The notes below the pieces were generated by a model. The model was not told the origin of the DNA and ran no database searches. It saw nothing but the letters and a program-made list of their open reading frames with translations. From positions 1-64,000 of the forward strand of contig JBBIQS010000004.1 of NCBI GenBank assembly GCA_037442205.1: 64,000 nt of DNA. Direction: 5' to 3'. The stretch is from JBBIQS01 sp037442205. GTDB taxonomy: Bacteria > Myxococcota > Myxococcia > Myxococcales > UBA5297. Shown here piece after piece: positions 50,201 to 58,016 of this stretch (the stretch's first letter is position 1; each line of letters begins with the position of its first letter). The position numbers were made by a program, and so were the translations under genes.

Positions 50201-52774
50201 GCGCTCGCCTTTCTTCGCAGTCAGCGCCGGCAGCTCCGGGCCGGTCAGCTTGGGCTCGGGCTTGCCGTCGCGCAGCCAGGCGTAGCTGTAGCGGACGGCG
50301 TCGCCGTCGGGATCGACCGAGGGCTCGACCACCTTGACCTTGAGCGGATCGGTGCGCCGCAGCGGCAGGCCCTCGAAGGCGATGCCCGGGGCGCTGGGCC
50401 GGCTGTTCTTGATGGTGATCGACCCCTTGCCCGGGGCGCTGTCCGCCTCGCCGTCGTTGGCGATGGCCTGCAGCTGGTAGGTCTCGCCCTTCTTGAGCCC
50501 GGTGACCTCCTTGCCGTCGGACGACCCGGCCGGCTTGCCGTCCCTGGTGAAGGCGAAGCGGTAGCTGAGCTTGTCGCCGTCCACGTCGCGTGAGGGGGCC
50601 GCCAGCCCGGCCAGCAGCACGTCGGTCCTGTAGGCCTCCCTGGGCGAGATCGCCGGCTCGGGGGCGGTGGGCGGGGTGTTGATCGCCGTGATTTGGAGCG
50701 TGGCCGGCGGTCCCAGCAGCTCGCCGTCGTCGGCGCGGACCTCGACCGCGACCGTCTGCTTCTTGCGCACCGACATCGGCGGCAGCGCGCTCAAGGTGCT
50801 CGCCAGCGGCAGCGGCACCGAATCCACCAGGTAGCGATAGCGGTAGCTGATCGCGTCGCCGTCGGCGTCGGTGGCCTCCTTCTTGATGCTCACCTGCAGG
50901 GCGTCGCCGACCTTGAAGGCGGTGGGCGAGACCGCAATCTCGGGAGTGGTGGGAGCGCTGTCCTCGACCAGGGCGTCGAGCGAGACCGGGGCACCCTCGC
51001 TCTCGCCGTCGAGGGCCACCACCACCACCGACCAGCGCTCGCCGCGGCGCATGGTCCCGGGCGGGACCTCGGCCTTGTTCAGCCCGCGCTGCGGCTGGCC
51101 GTTCTTCAGCCACAGATAGCGGTAGCTGACCGTGTCGCCGTCGGGGTCGGCGGCCTCCTCAACGATCTTCACCTTGTTGAGCTGGGCCCGGCGCAGCGCC
51201 GGCGGGTCGAAGGCGAGCTTCGCCTTGCCCGGAGGAGTGTTGGCGATGGTTGCCTCCGGGCTCTGCCGCGTCGGCCCGCCGGGAGCCGCCACCTGGAAGC
51301 GCCAGCGCTCCTTCTTCTTGGTCAGTTCCTTGGGCACCATCCGCTTGCCCGCAAGCTCGGCCACTTCCTTGCCGTCGCGCAGCCAGCGGATCTCGGTGGC
51401 AGGCTCGGGATCGCCGTCGAGGTCGAAGAAGCGGTACTCGGCCTTGAGCGCGTCGTCGGTGCGCGGCTCAGCGGGGGAGATCTTCAGGTTGGCGTAGGTC
51501 GGCGGGTTCGGGTGCATCCGCCCGCTGTGCTCGGGGTCGTGCCCCGGCTCGGGCCAGGCGAACGGCTCGCTCGCCTTGCCCGCGCGCTTGACCTTGAAGG
51601 CCACCAGCCGGTCCCCCGAGGCGATGGCGATCAGCGATGCGCCGTCGCCCGCCTCGACCACCACCGGCCCGCCGACAGGCTCCCCCGTCAGCTTGGCCGG
51701 AAAGCCGGGGAGCGGCTTGCCGTTTCCCTTGAGCACGTGCAGCTGGCCGTCGGCGCTGGCGGCGAGGACCTCCTCCTTGCCGTCGCGATCCAGGTCGGCG
51801 ATGGCCGGCGCCCCCACCAGCTTCTCGCCCAGCTTCACCGGCCAGCCCTTGCGCTCGCTGCCGTCGGGCAGGAAGGCGTGCAGCTTGCCGTCCAGCGAGG
51901 CCACCACCACGTCCAGATGCCCCTCGCCTTCCAGATCGCCCAGCGCCGGGCCGGTCAGGTTGCGGGCTCCGGTCGCCCCCGGGTAGCCGCTGAGCAGCTG
52001 GCCGTCGGCGCGGGCGGCGTAGACCTTGAAGTCCTGGGAGGCGAACACCACCTCGTTGGTGCCATCGCCGCTGATGTCGCCCAGCGCCGGCTGCCCGCTG
52101 ACCAGGTACTGCGAGGCCACCGGGAAACCCGGCACCGCCTTGCCGCTGGGCTCCACCGCGTAGACCTTGCCGTCGTCGTTGCCGCTCACCAGCGCCCTGG
52201 CCGCCTGCCCCAGCGGCCCCACCGAGATCGGGCTGGTGATCTGCGCCCCCACCGCCAGCGGGAAGCCCCTGAGCTCCGCCCCCTGGGCGTTGAGCGCGTG
52301 CAGCTTGCCGTCCTTGGTCCCGAAGATCAGCTCCTGCCGGCCGTCCTGCTCCAGGTCGGCGAAGCTCGGCGTGCCTGACAGCGGCGCCGCGGCGCGGTAG
52401 CTGAAGCCAGCCAGCGCAGTGCCGTCGGCGCGGAACACCCACAACCGCCCGTCGACCAGCGCCACCGCCACCTCGGGCTTCCGGTCGCCGTCGAGGTCGC
52501 CCACCGCCGGCGCCAGCGAGGCCACCGCCTTCTCACCCAGGTCCACCGGGAAGCCGGGGCACGAGGTCCCCTGGGAGGTGACGCACTCCAGCGAGGCGCC
52601 GACGACCAGGTAGAAGCGCGGTCCGTCCGACCCCAATCCGGTGCAAACCGGGGTGCTGGCGACCTGGGCCAGCTTCTTCGGAAATCCGGGCGCCGGCTGG
52701 GCGGCATAGGCTTCCGCCGCTCCCCCGAGCGACGCCAGAGCGAACGCCAGGAGCGACAGCGATCTGCGCGTCAT
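47291..52774 (-). CDS. Giant secreted protein: beta-propeller plus 15 Ig-like repeats
   Basis: An 1,827-residue protein with a signal peptide (SLLAFALASLGGAAEAYA). Residues about 25-420 hold FG-GAP/VCBS-type repeats with calcium-loop signatures (DLDGDRKPE, DISGDGTNE, DLEGEGHLD, DLDRDGKEE), probably a propeller. Residues about 425-1815 hold fifteen repeats of 90-100 residues built on (D)xDGD-x-(L/V)xYRY and SxPxxPxIAxSP motifs, like bacterial Ig or cadherin-like domains. It ends in SASASK with no sorting signal I recognise. GAGGTG precedes the ATG at 52774. An adhesin or matrix protein is likely, given the motility and polysaccharide neighbours. Confidence 0.75.
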   Translation of the reverse strand: MTRRSLSLLAFALASLGGAAEAYAAQPAPGFPKKLAQVASTPVCTGLGSDGPRFYLVVGASLECVTSQGTSCPGFPVDLGEKAVASLAPAVGDLDGDRKPEVAVALVDGRLWVFRADGTALAGFSYRAAAPLSGTPSFADLEQDGRQELIFGTKDGKLHALNAQGAELRGFPLAVGAQITSPISVGPLGQAARALVSGNDDGKVYAVEPSGKAVPGFPVASQYLVSGQPALGDISGDGTNEVVFASQDFKVYAARADGQLLSGYPGATGARNLTGPALGDLEGEGHLDVVVASLDGKLHAFLPDGSERKGWPVKLGEKLVGAPAIADLDRDGKEEVLAASADGQLHVLKGNGKPLPGFPAKLTGEPVGGPVVVEAGDGASLIAIASGDRLVAFKVKRAGKASEPFAWPEPGHDPEHSGRMHPNPPTYANLKISPAEPRTDDALKAEYRFFDLDGDPEPATEIRWLRDGKEVAELAGKRMVPKELTKKKERWRFQVAAPGGPTRQSPEATIANTPPGKAKLAFDPPALRRAQLNKVKIVEEAADPDGDTVSYRYLWLKNGQPQRGLNKAEVPPGTMRRGERWSVVVVALDGESEGAPVSLDALVEDSAPTTPEIAVSPTAFKVGDALQVSIKKEATDADGDAISYRYRYLVDSVPLPLASTLSALPPMSVRKKQTVAVEVRADDGELLGPPATLQITAINTPPTAPEPAISPREAYRTDVLLAGLAAPSRDVDGDKLSYRFAFTRDGKPAGSSDGKEVTGLKKGETYQLQAIANDGEADSAPGKGSITIKNSRPSAPGIAFEGLPLRRTDPLKVKVVEPSVDPDGDAVRYSYAWLRDGKPEPKLTGPELPALTAKKGERWTVVVTPSDGQEDGPAARLETLAVDSVPVAPEVALSPAEPKTGDAITAVIRKEASDADGDRLKYRYRFFVDGTPVAQPPSQDGLPAFAARKKQLVTVEVRADDGEQLSPAATAKATVLNTAPEAPKAVILPAEPRRTHLLQGALSAPSSDADQDRLSYRFTFSKDGKKVASSADGREVAGIKKGEVYDLEVVANDGEADSAPAKVRATVKNSRPTAPVIAFETLPLRRIEPVKVRIATASTDADGDKVSYSYQWSRDGQVQKQLSGPELPAGTAKKGERWSVAVTPNDGEENGPTASLEAVVADSAPTAPEVALSPAEPKTGDSLKAVIRKEAVDPDGDKLKYRYRFLVDGLVYSLDPALDTLPPFALHKKQQVVLEVVADDGELTSPVATAKATAANTVPESPKVALHPAQPRRGDVVQAALAEPATDADGDKLTYRFTFIKDGKAVAAGADGREVSGIKKGETYELEVVASDGEVDSAPARAKVVIRNTAPTAPAVSFASEAPRVGEAVEVKIDRPSTDADGDAVTAAYQFAVDGKPASLPAGAKSIPAGVLRKHQVWTVQVTPSDNEESGQPGRARLEVVNTAPTAPKIAIEPAEPTAETGARARIVEPATDLDGDSPTYRYAWYRDGVRLEVSGDGAAIGPSVLHRGESLRLVVTAYDGEVEGAQATANARVRNSAPSAPQIAISPEKPGIRDELTCVVKSPAKDPDGETPALKLSWRRNGEPVPMGQQRDRIPAKVARHGETWSCEAVAFDGELSSPAAKAEVKILNTPPTAPEVRLEPEAARANSDLRCRIGKPSEDADDDRIRYAFSWFQGNKPVAADSSDPSVLPASSIKKGQGYRCEVVASDGEAQSAAVKSEARYQNSAPGPAIVRVVPETPVTGATLSCELVQQASDPDGDKLRYRYGWSKNGVEQSFADSSAQVPSRLVKAGDIWRCLVVASDGEADGAQAQSPEVIIGQASASASK
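48716..51230 (-). repeat. Three-domain higher-order repeat (about 840 bp, three copies)
   Basis: Within the giant secreted protein, repeats fall into three types in fixed order. Type A has xLRR near its start (PALRRAQ, LPLRRTD, LPLRRIE), type B has KVGDAL/KTGDAI and a double-Tyr YRYR(Y/F), and type C has YRTDVL/RRTHLL and YRF(A/T)F. A-B-C occurs three times, with A copies near 51200, 50370 and 49535, a period of about 835-840 bp. The remaining repeats are more divergent. Confidence 0.7.
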
Positions 52775-52830
52775 TGTCTCGTCACCTCGCCCTGCCGGTC
52801 TGCAGGAAGCAAGCCACCGTCGCCGGCGGA

Positions 52831-53283
52831 CTAGAGCCGGGCCGACAGCCGCGCGTTGGCTCCGCGCAGGCGCATCGAGAGGACCCGGGCGATGTTCATC
52901 ACGATGAAGGTGAAGCCGTCGCGGAAGTGCTTGCGGAAGGCGGCCAGATTCTCGGCGCTCAGCTGCAGCAGCTGGCAATCGGTCTTGGCGCGGATGGTGG
53001 CCGAGCGCACTTCCTTGTCGATCAGCGACATCTCGCCGAAGAACTCCGGCGCCCCCAGCACCTCGACCACCCGCGGCTGACCCTGGTCGTTGTCGCTCAC
53101 CACCTCGACCTCGCCCTCGGCGATGACGAACAGGCTGTCGCCCAGCTCGCCCTCCTCGAAGACCACCTCGCCGGCCGAGTACTTGCGCGGCCGGCTCAGC
53201 TCCGCCGCCAGCTCCAGCTCGGCCGGCGAGAGCATGGCGAACAGCGGCGAGCGCTGCAGCAGCTCGAACTTTTCAATGGCCAT
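52831..53283 (-). CDS. Cyclic-nucleotide-binding domain protein
   Basis: A 150-residue stand-alone cNMP-binding domain (LQRSPLFAMLSPAELELAAE, KYSAGEVVFEEGELGDSLFV, the phosphate-binding FFGEMSLIDKEVRSATIRA). No helix-turn-helix follows, so it is not a Crp-type regulator. Instead it has a C-terminal helix (FTFIVMNIARVLSMRLR). It probably senses cAMP or another cyclic nucleotide and acts on a partner protein. GGTGGAG precedes the ATG at 53283. It follows the conserved coiled-coil gene at the end of the glt block. Confidence 0.82.
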   Translation of the reverse strand: MAIEKFELLQRSPLFAMLSPAELELAAELSRPRKYSAGEVVFEEGELGDSLFVIAEGEVEVVSDNDQGQPRVVEVLGAPEFFGEMSLIDKEVRSATIRAKTDCQLLQLSAENLAAFRKHFRDGFTFIVMNIARVLSMRLRGANARLSARL

Positions 53284-53359
53284 TGCTCCACCTCTCTGCG
53301 TGGGCCCCACCGCTGGCGGGCCGCACCTCGGGGCGCGGCGACCTTCCGGCGCCGTCCCT

Positions 53360-54382
53360 TCAAGCCGACTGGCCCTGTCCCTCGCCGCCCCGGGGCTTGT
53401 CGCCCTTGCGGCCCTGCAGGAAGAACTCGTTGAAGCGGCGCTCGCCCTCGGCGTCGGAGGCCCTGGCCTCCACCGCCGGCTCCAGGAACTCGGCCCCGCG
53501 CTTCGCGTCGAGGTCGTAGAGCGCCAGCGCCTTGAGCTCGACGTTGTAGCTGCTCCCCTCGGACAGCAGCGCGCAGGCCCAGGCGCGCTTGGGGTTCTCG
53601 CGCTGGCCCCAGTAGACGAAGTCCTCGCCGGCGGCGCAGGCGAACTTCTCGGCCGCCTGCTTGAGCAGCTCGGCCACCCGCCCCCAGGCCGCCTCGCGCT
53701 CGCGGGCCACCTGCTCGGCCTCGCCGCGCAGCCCCGCCGACCGCCCCTTGCGCTCCTCGGCCTGCTTGAACAGCGCCTCGGAGGCGGAGCGGATCTTCTT
53801 GCCCTGCGGCCGCTGCTCGGCCATCAGCAGCGACAGCTCCATCGAGCGGCCCCAGTTGCGCTCGACCTCGCTCCACAGCCGGTTCTTGACCCCGTCTTCG
53901 CGCCCGTTCTCCTGGTTGGCCTGGGCCAGCGCCCGCTCCAGCCGGCGCAGCTCGCCCTCCAGCCGGCCGACCTCGGAGTGGCCCTTCCCCTGGGCCGCTG
54001 CCCCGGCGGCAGTCAGCGCCTCGCGGGCCTGGTCGACGGCGCGCTCGGCGGCGCCGGCGTGGGCCCAGGCGTCGCGGGCGCGGAAGCGCTGCTCCTCGAA
54101 GTCGGCCACCAGCTTGAAGCTGGCGTTCTCTAGGGTCTGGCTCTCCACCAGCATCTGGGCCGCCGCGTCCTCGAGCTCGCCGGCGCGGTACAGGGTGTCG
54201 ATGGCGTTCTTCTGGGCCAGCTCGGCGCGGAAGTCCATCAGCATCGCCTGGCTGAGCAGCTCCTCGTGCTTCTCCTGGGCCGCGGCCAGCTCGGCGCGGG
54301 CGCGCGACAGCGCCTCGGCCCACCCCTTGAACTCGGGGGAGGCCACCAGGGTGCGGACTTCGCTCAGCGGCCGAGCCTTCAT
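53360..54382 (-). CDS. Coiled-coil protein in the motility cluster
   Basis: A 340-residue, Ala/Glu/Arg-rich helical protein (KARPLSEVRTLVASPEFKGW, ALSRARAELAAAQEKHEELL) with a C-terminal domain containing FACAAGEDFVYWGQRENPKR. No signal peptide, so cytoplasmic. Similar proteins lie beside gltG in gliding myxobacteria as far as I recall; the role is not known to me. It follows gltG by 28 bp and is probably co-transcribed. Confidence 0.65.
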   Translation of the reverse strand: MKARPLSEVRTLVASPEFKGWAEALSRARAELAAAQEKHEELLSQAMLMDFRAELAQKNAIDTLYRAGELEDAAAQMLVESQTLENASFKLVADFEEQRFRARDAWAHAGAAERAVDQAREALTAAGAAAQGKGHSEVGRLEGELRRLERALAQANQENGREDGVKNRLWSEVERNWGRSMELSLLMAEQRPQGKKIRSASEALFKQAEERKGRSAGLRGEAEQVAREREAAWGRVAELLKQAAEKFACAAGEDFVYWGQRENPKRAWACALLSEGSSYNVELKALALYDLDAKRGAEFLEPAVEARASDAEGERRFNEFFLQGRKGDKPRGGEGQGQSA

Positions 54383-54410
54383 GCCAGAGTTGCGCTCGCG
54401 TTCAGCGGGT

Positions 54411-55772
54411 TCAGGAGGAGGTGAAGACGAACGGGTAGGCCACCGGGCACTCGTTGTCCTTGATCGGGAAGATCCACATCCGGATCGTATTTTTGATGCA
54501 GCTGGTCACCTGGTCATTGCCCAGGGTGTTCTCCTCGATCTCGATCTCTTTGACCTTGCCGGTCTCCCCGATGGTGAAGCGGACCACCACCTTGCCCTTG
54601 AGGCCGACGTTGCGCTTGAGCTCGCGCTCGTAGCAGCCCTGGATGGCGCGCAGGTTGCGCTTGACGTAGCCGGCGATTTTGTCGCGGTCGCAGCTGGAAG
54701 ACTCGACCTCTGGGCCCTGGTCGATGACCCGGCCAGTGACCGCGGCCACCTTCTTCTCGCCCAGGTTGCCGGCCCCGCCGGCGCCGCCGGAGGTGGACAG
54801 GTCGCCGATGCCGGCGGCATTGCCGCTGCCGCCGCCCTTGCGGCCGCCGGCGGCCAGCGCGTCGCCGGTGGCCACTCCGACCCCGCCGGCCCCGGCCAGC
54901 GCTCCGGCGATGTCGGTTTGCCCGGCGCCGCCGCCGAGCACGTCCTCGATGGCCCCGCCGCCCGAGCCGTCGCCCAGCGAGCCGAGCATCTTCAGCAGGC
55001 CCTTGCTGCCGACTGCCTTCTGGATGGCGGCGGTGCGGGCCGCCTTCTCCTCGGCGGTGGCCGGGCCCTTGGGCTTGGTGTCCTTGGCCTTGTTGTCGGC
55101 GACCTTCTTGTCTTCCTTCTTGTCCCCCTCGCCCTGGGCCACCTCTTCCTTGGGCTTGGGCGTCTCCTTGGGCTTCTCGGGGACGATCATCTTGACGAAG
55201 CGGTCGGGCAGCTCCTCGAGGGTGATCTCGGACTCCTCGGGGACCGGCATCGCCGCCAGCACGCCCATGCTGGAGAAGTTGACCGCCAGGATGCCGGCCA
55301 GGATCCCGAAGAAGACGTGGTCGATGGTGTGCCAGAGCGAGCCCTTGGCGATGTCGGGCAGCACCGGCTTGGGCGCCTCGGGGGGCGGGGTGACGAACTG
55401 GAACAGCAGGGTCACCTCGCCCAGGGCGATCTTTCCCTTGGCGGTGTCGGAGAGGGGGACGACGTAGCCGTCCTTGTCCCGCTTGGCCAGCCCCTGCTCC
55501 TTGAGGGCGGCGAAGTCGAGCTGGTTGTCGCCCACCGACAGCCGGCCGGCCATGGCGTCGGTGAAGCGCAACAGGTAGGAGCCGCCGCGCATCTCGAACA
55601 CCGGGAACGAGGGCGGCAGGTTGGAGACCGGGATCACGATGGTGTTGCGCGCGCCCTGCCCGATCGTCACCGTGTCGCGCTTCTTGACCAGGCGCTCCTC
55701 GATGATCTTGCCGCCCTGGATCACGCCGATGCGCAGGATCTTGGGCTGGTTGGTGTTCTGAGCCGTCGCCAT
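54411..55772 (-). CDS. gltG: GltG-like gliding motility protein (FHA-TM-TonB)
   Basis: A 453-residue inner-membrane protein. The N-terminal cytoplasmic FHA-like domain has KKRDTVTIGQGARNTIVIPV (about 30-50). One membrane segment follows (about 151-175, HTIDHVFFGILAGILAVNFS), then a charged Lys/Glu/Pro stretch, a Gly-rich linker and a C-terminal TonB-like domain with VKRNLRAIQGCYERELKRN and KGKVVVRFTIGETGKVKEI. This is the GltG layout in Myxococcus, where it spans the periplasm and links the AglRQS motor to outer complexes. Confidence 0.78.
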   Translation of the reverse strand: MATAQNTNQPKILRIGVIQGGKIIEERLVKKRDTVTIGQGARNTIVIPVSNLPPSFPVFEMRGGSYLLRFTDAMAGRLSVGDNQLDFAALKEQGLAKRDKDGYVVPLSDTAKGKIALGEVTLLFQFVTPPPEAPKPVLPDIAKGSLWHTIDHVFFGILAGILAVNFSSMGVLAAMPVPEESEITLEELPDRFVKMIVPEKPKETPKPKEEVAQGEGDKKEDKKVADNKAKDTKPKGPATAEEKAARTAAIQKAVGSKGLLKMLGSLGDGSGGGAIEDVLGGGAGQTDIAGALAGAGGVGVATGDALAAGGRKGGGSGNAAGIGDLSTSGGAGGAGNLGEKKVAAVTGRVIDQGPEVESSSCDRDKIAGYVKRNLRAIQGCYERELKRNVGLKGKVVVRFTIGETGKVKEIEIEENTLGNDQVTSCIKNTIRMWIFPIKDNECPVAYPFVFTSS

Positions 55773-55863
55773 CTGAAAATCCCTATCCGAAAGATCCCAC
55801 CGCGCCGCCGCCTGCTGCCCCGTCCCTGTTCGACCACATCTTTCGCCGAAAGTTCGCCCGCCC

Positions 55864-56136
55864 CTAGAAAGGATCCTTGTCCACGCTCTTGACCACCTTG
55901 GGAAGGAAGCTCTCGATCCGCTCCAGCTCGTCAAAGTTCAGGTTCGAGCGCTGCAGGATATAGAACGCCTGCGGCTTCTGGATGCGCCCTTCCACGGTGA
56001 TCTGCTCCAGCCGAATCACCTTCTTCTTGGCCTGCGCCGAAGCTGCCCAGGGATAGGCCAGAGCTATCACGAGGAGGCCCGCCAGGAAAAGTCCTCGCAG
56101 GAACGGGAGGTTGCGTCCTCGGCAGGCTCCGCTCAT
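55864..56136 (-). CDS. gltF: GltF-like small periplasmic motility protein
   Basis: A 90-residue protein with a signal peptide (FLAGLLVIALAYPWAASAQA), then KKKVIRLEQITVEGRIQKPQ and FYILQRSNLNFDELERIESF. Its size, signal and position between GltE-like and GltG-like genes match gltF. Molecular role is unclear. The ATG at 56136 has GAGGCGG upstream; the longer open frame is a shadow of the TPR gene. Confidence 0.72.
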   Translation of the reverse strand: MSGACRGRNLPFLRGLFLAGLLVIALAYPWAASAQAKKKVIRLEQITVEGRIQKPQAFYILQRSNLNFDELERIESFLPKVVKSVDKDPF

Positions 56137-56180
56137 GACCGCCTCGCGCCCGTGGCCGGGCTCAGTGTCGCGCCCCGCGC

Positions 56181-58016
56181 TCAATCGTCCCCCAGCCGGC
56201 TGCCGCGGGCGGGCGCCGGGGCTGACTTGGGCGCCGCCGGGGCCTCGTCGTCGCCCAACTTGCTGCTCCCCGCCGGCTGCTTCTTCGGCCCCGGACCAGC
56301 CTTGGGGGCGGGCGCCGGCTGGGCGGCTTCCTCGTCGTCGCCCAGCTTGGTGCTGGCGGCGGGCTTCTTGCGACCCGCAGCGGCCTTGGCCTCGGCCGCC
56401 TGGCGCTTGGCCTCTTCGGCCTGCCGCTTCTTCTCCTCGGCCGCGGCCCGCTTCTCCTCGGCGGCGGCCTTCTTCGCCGCTTCGGCGGCGGCCTTGGCTT
56501 CGGCGGCCTGGCGCTTCTTCTCGTCGGCGGCAGACCTGGCCTCGTCGGCCACGCGCTTCTTCTCGGCGTCGGCGGCGGCCTTGGCCTCGTCGGCCAGCCG
56601 CTTCTTCTCGGCCTCGGCGGCCGCCTGCTCGGCGTCGGCCTTGGCCTTCTCCTCGTCGGCGATGCGCTTCTTCTCGGCCTCGGCGGCGGCCTTGGCCTCC
56701 TCCTCGGCCTTCTTGGCGCGGCGCAGCTTGTCCTTCTCCTCGCGCTCCTTGCGCCGCTTCTCCTTCTCGATGGCCTTGGTGGCGTCCTTGACGTACTGGT
56801 CCACCGAGTCGTCGCCGCGGCCGGCCTGCTTGACCTTCTCGAAGTAGCCCACCGCCTCCTGCATGCGGGCAGTGATGTCCATCCCGGCGATGTCGGCGTC
56901 GAGGTAGAGGATTCCCAGGTTGAAGTTGGCGTCGGCGGCCAGCTTGGGATCGAGCTTCTGGGCGGTGTTGTACTCCTCGCGGGCCCGGTCCACCTGCCCC
57001 AGCGCCCGGTAGGCGCTGCCCAGGTTGAGGTGGGCGATGGCGAAGTCGGGGGCGTACTTGACCGCCAGCTCCAGCTCCTTGGCCGCCTCCTCCCAGCTCT
57101 GCGAGGCGATGAGCATCGCCCCGTAATTGGCGTGGGCCTCGGGGAAGTCCTCGCGCAGCGAGGCAGCCAGCTTGAACTGCTCGCGGGCCGCGGCCTTCTT
57201 CTTCTGGTTGAGGAGGATCACTCCCTGCAGGTTGGGGATCTCCGGGCGCTCCTTGTCGATCTGAGCGGCGTTGTCGAGCACCATCGCCGCCAGCTCCGGC
57301 TTGCTCTGGCGGTAGTAGACGTTGGCCAGCACGAACATCGCCGACACGTTCTGCTCGTCGACCTTGAGGACCTTCTTGGCCTCGGCGGCGGCGGCCTCCA
57401 GGTCGCCCTGGCAGAGGTGGGCGAAGCTCAGGGCGTTGCGCACTCCCAGCGCGTCGGGGGCGGCGGCGGTGAAGCGCTTGAGCTCGTTGACCGCCTCGCC
57501 GGCGCGCCTGGCGCGGCACAACAGCCGGCCGTAGTTCTCGGCGGCCCGGTCGGCCTTGGGGTGCAGCTCCAGGGCCTTGAGGTAGCTCCGCTCGGCCTTG
57601 GCCAGCTCATTCTTGCGCTCGTAGAGCAGGCCCAGGTTGTAGTGGGCCCAGTAGGTGCGCCGGTCGGAGCTGGCCGCCGCCTGGAAGTCGGCGATGGCCT
57701 GGTCGAGCTTGCCCTCCTGGGCCTGGCGCATGCCGGACTCGAAGCTGTTGCGCACCGAGGACGGCAGCGCCTTGACCTCCTCGGGAGACGGGGCGGCCGC
57801 CGGCTGGGCCGGGGCCGAGGCGTCGAGCTCGGGGTGGGCCGGCCGGGCGCTGTCTGGGACGTCGGGGGTCTCGGCCGGGGCCTGCTCCGGAAGGACGGTC
57901 GGCTTCTCGTCCGGGACCACCGGCGAGGCCTCGCTGCCGCCGAACAGCGAGCAGCCGCCGAGGGCGAGGGCCAGCAGCGCGCCAGCGGGCGCGAACCGAA
58001 GGGCGCCGGGCCTCAT
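56181..58016 (-). CDS. gltE: GltE/AglT-like TPR lipoprotein
   Basis: A 611-residue outer-membrane lipoprotein (lipobox LGGC, Cys22). After a Pro/Ala linker come about eight TPR motifs (residues 90-390, for example AHYNLGLLYERKNELAKAER, AHLNLGSAYRALGQVDRARE), a long TolA-like Ala/Lys/Glu coiled tail (about 395-550) and a Pro-rich end with three copies of (K/R)LGDD. GltE/AglT is part of the periplasmic gliding complex in Myxococcus. It overlaps the GltD-like stop as ATGA. Confidence 0.78.
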   Translation of the reverse strand: MRPGALRFAPAGALLALALGGCSLFGGSEASPVVPDEKPTVLPEQAPAETPDVPDSARPAHPELDASAPAQPAAAPSPEEVKALPSSVRNSFESGMRQAQEGKLDQAIADFQAAASSDRRTYWAHYNLGLLYERKNELAKAERSYLKALELHPKADRAAENYGRLLCRARRAGEAVNELKRFTAAAPDALGVRNALSFAHLCQGDLEAAAAEAKKVLKVDEQNVSAMFVLANVYYRQSKPELAAMVLDNAAQIDKERPEIPNLQGVILLNQKKKAAAREQFKLAASLREDFPEAHANYGAMLIASQSWEEAAKELELAVKYAPDFAIAHLNLGSAYRALGQVDRAREEYNTAQKLDPKLAADANFNLGILYLDADIAGMDITARMQEAVGYFEKVKQAGRGDDSVDQYVKDATKAIEKEKRRKEREEKDKLRRAKKAEEEAKAAAEAEKKRIADEEKAKADAEQAAAEAEKKRLADEAKAAADAEKKRVADEARSAADEKKRQAAEAKAAAEAAKKAAAEEKRAAAEEKKRQAEEAKRQAAEAKAAAGRKKPAASTKLGDDEEAAQPAPAPKAGPGPKKQPAGSSKLGDDEAPAAPKSAPAPARGSRLGDD

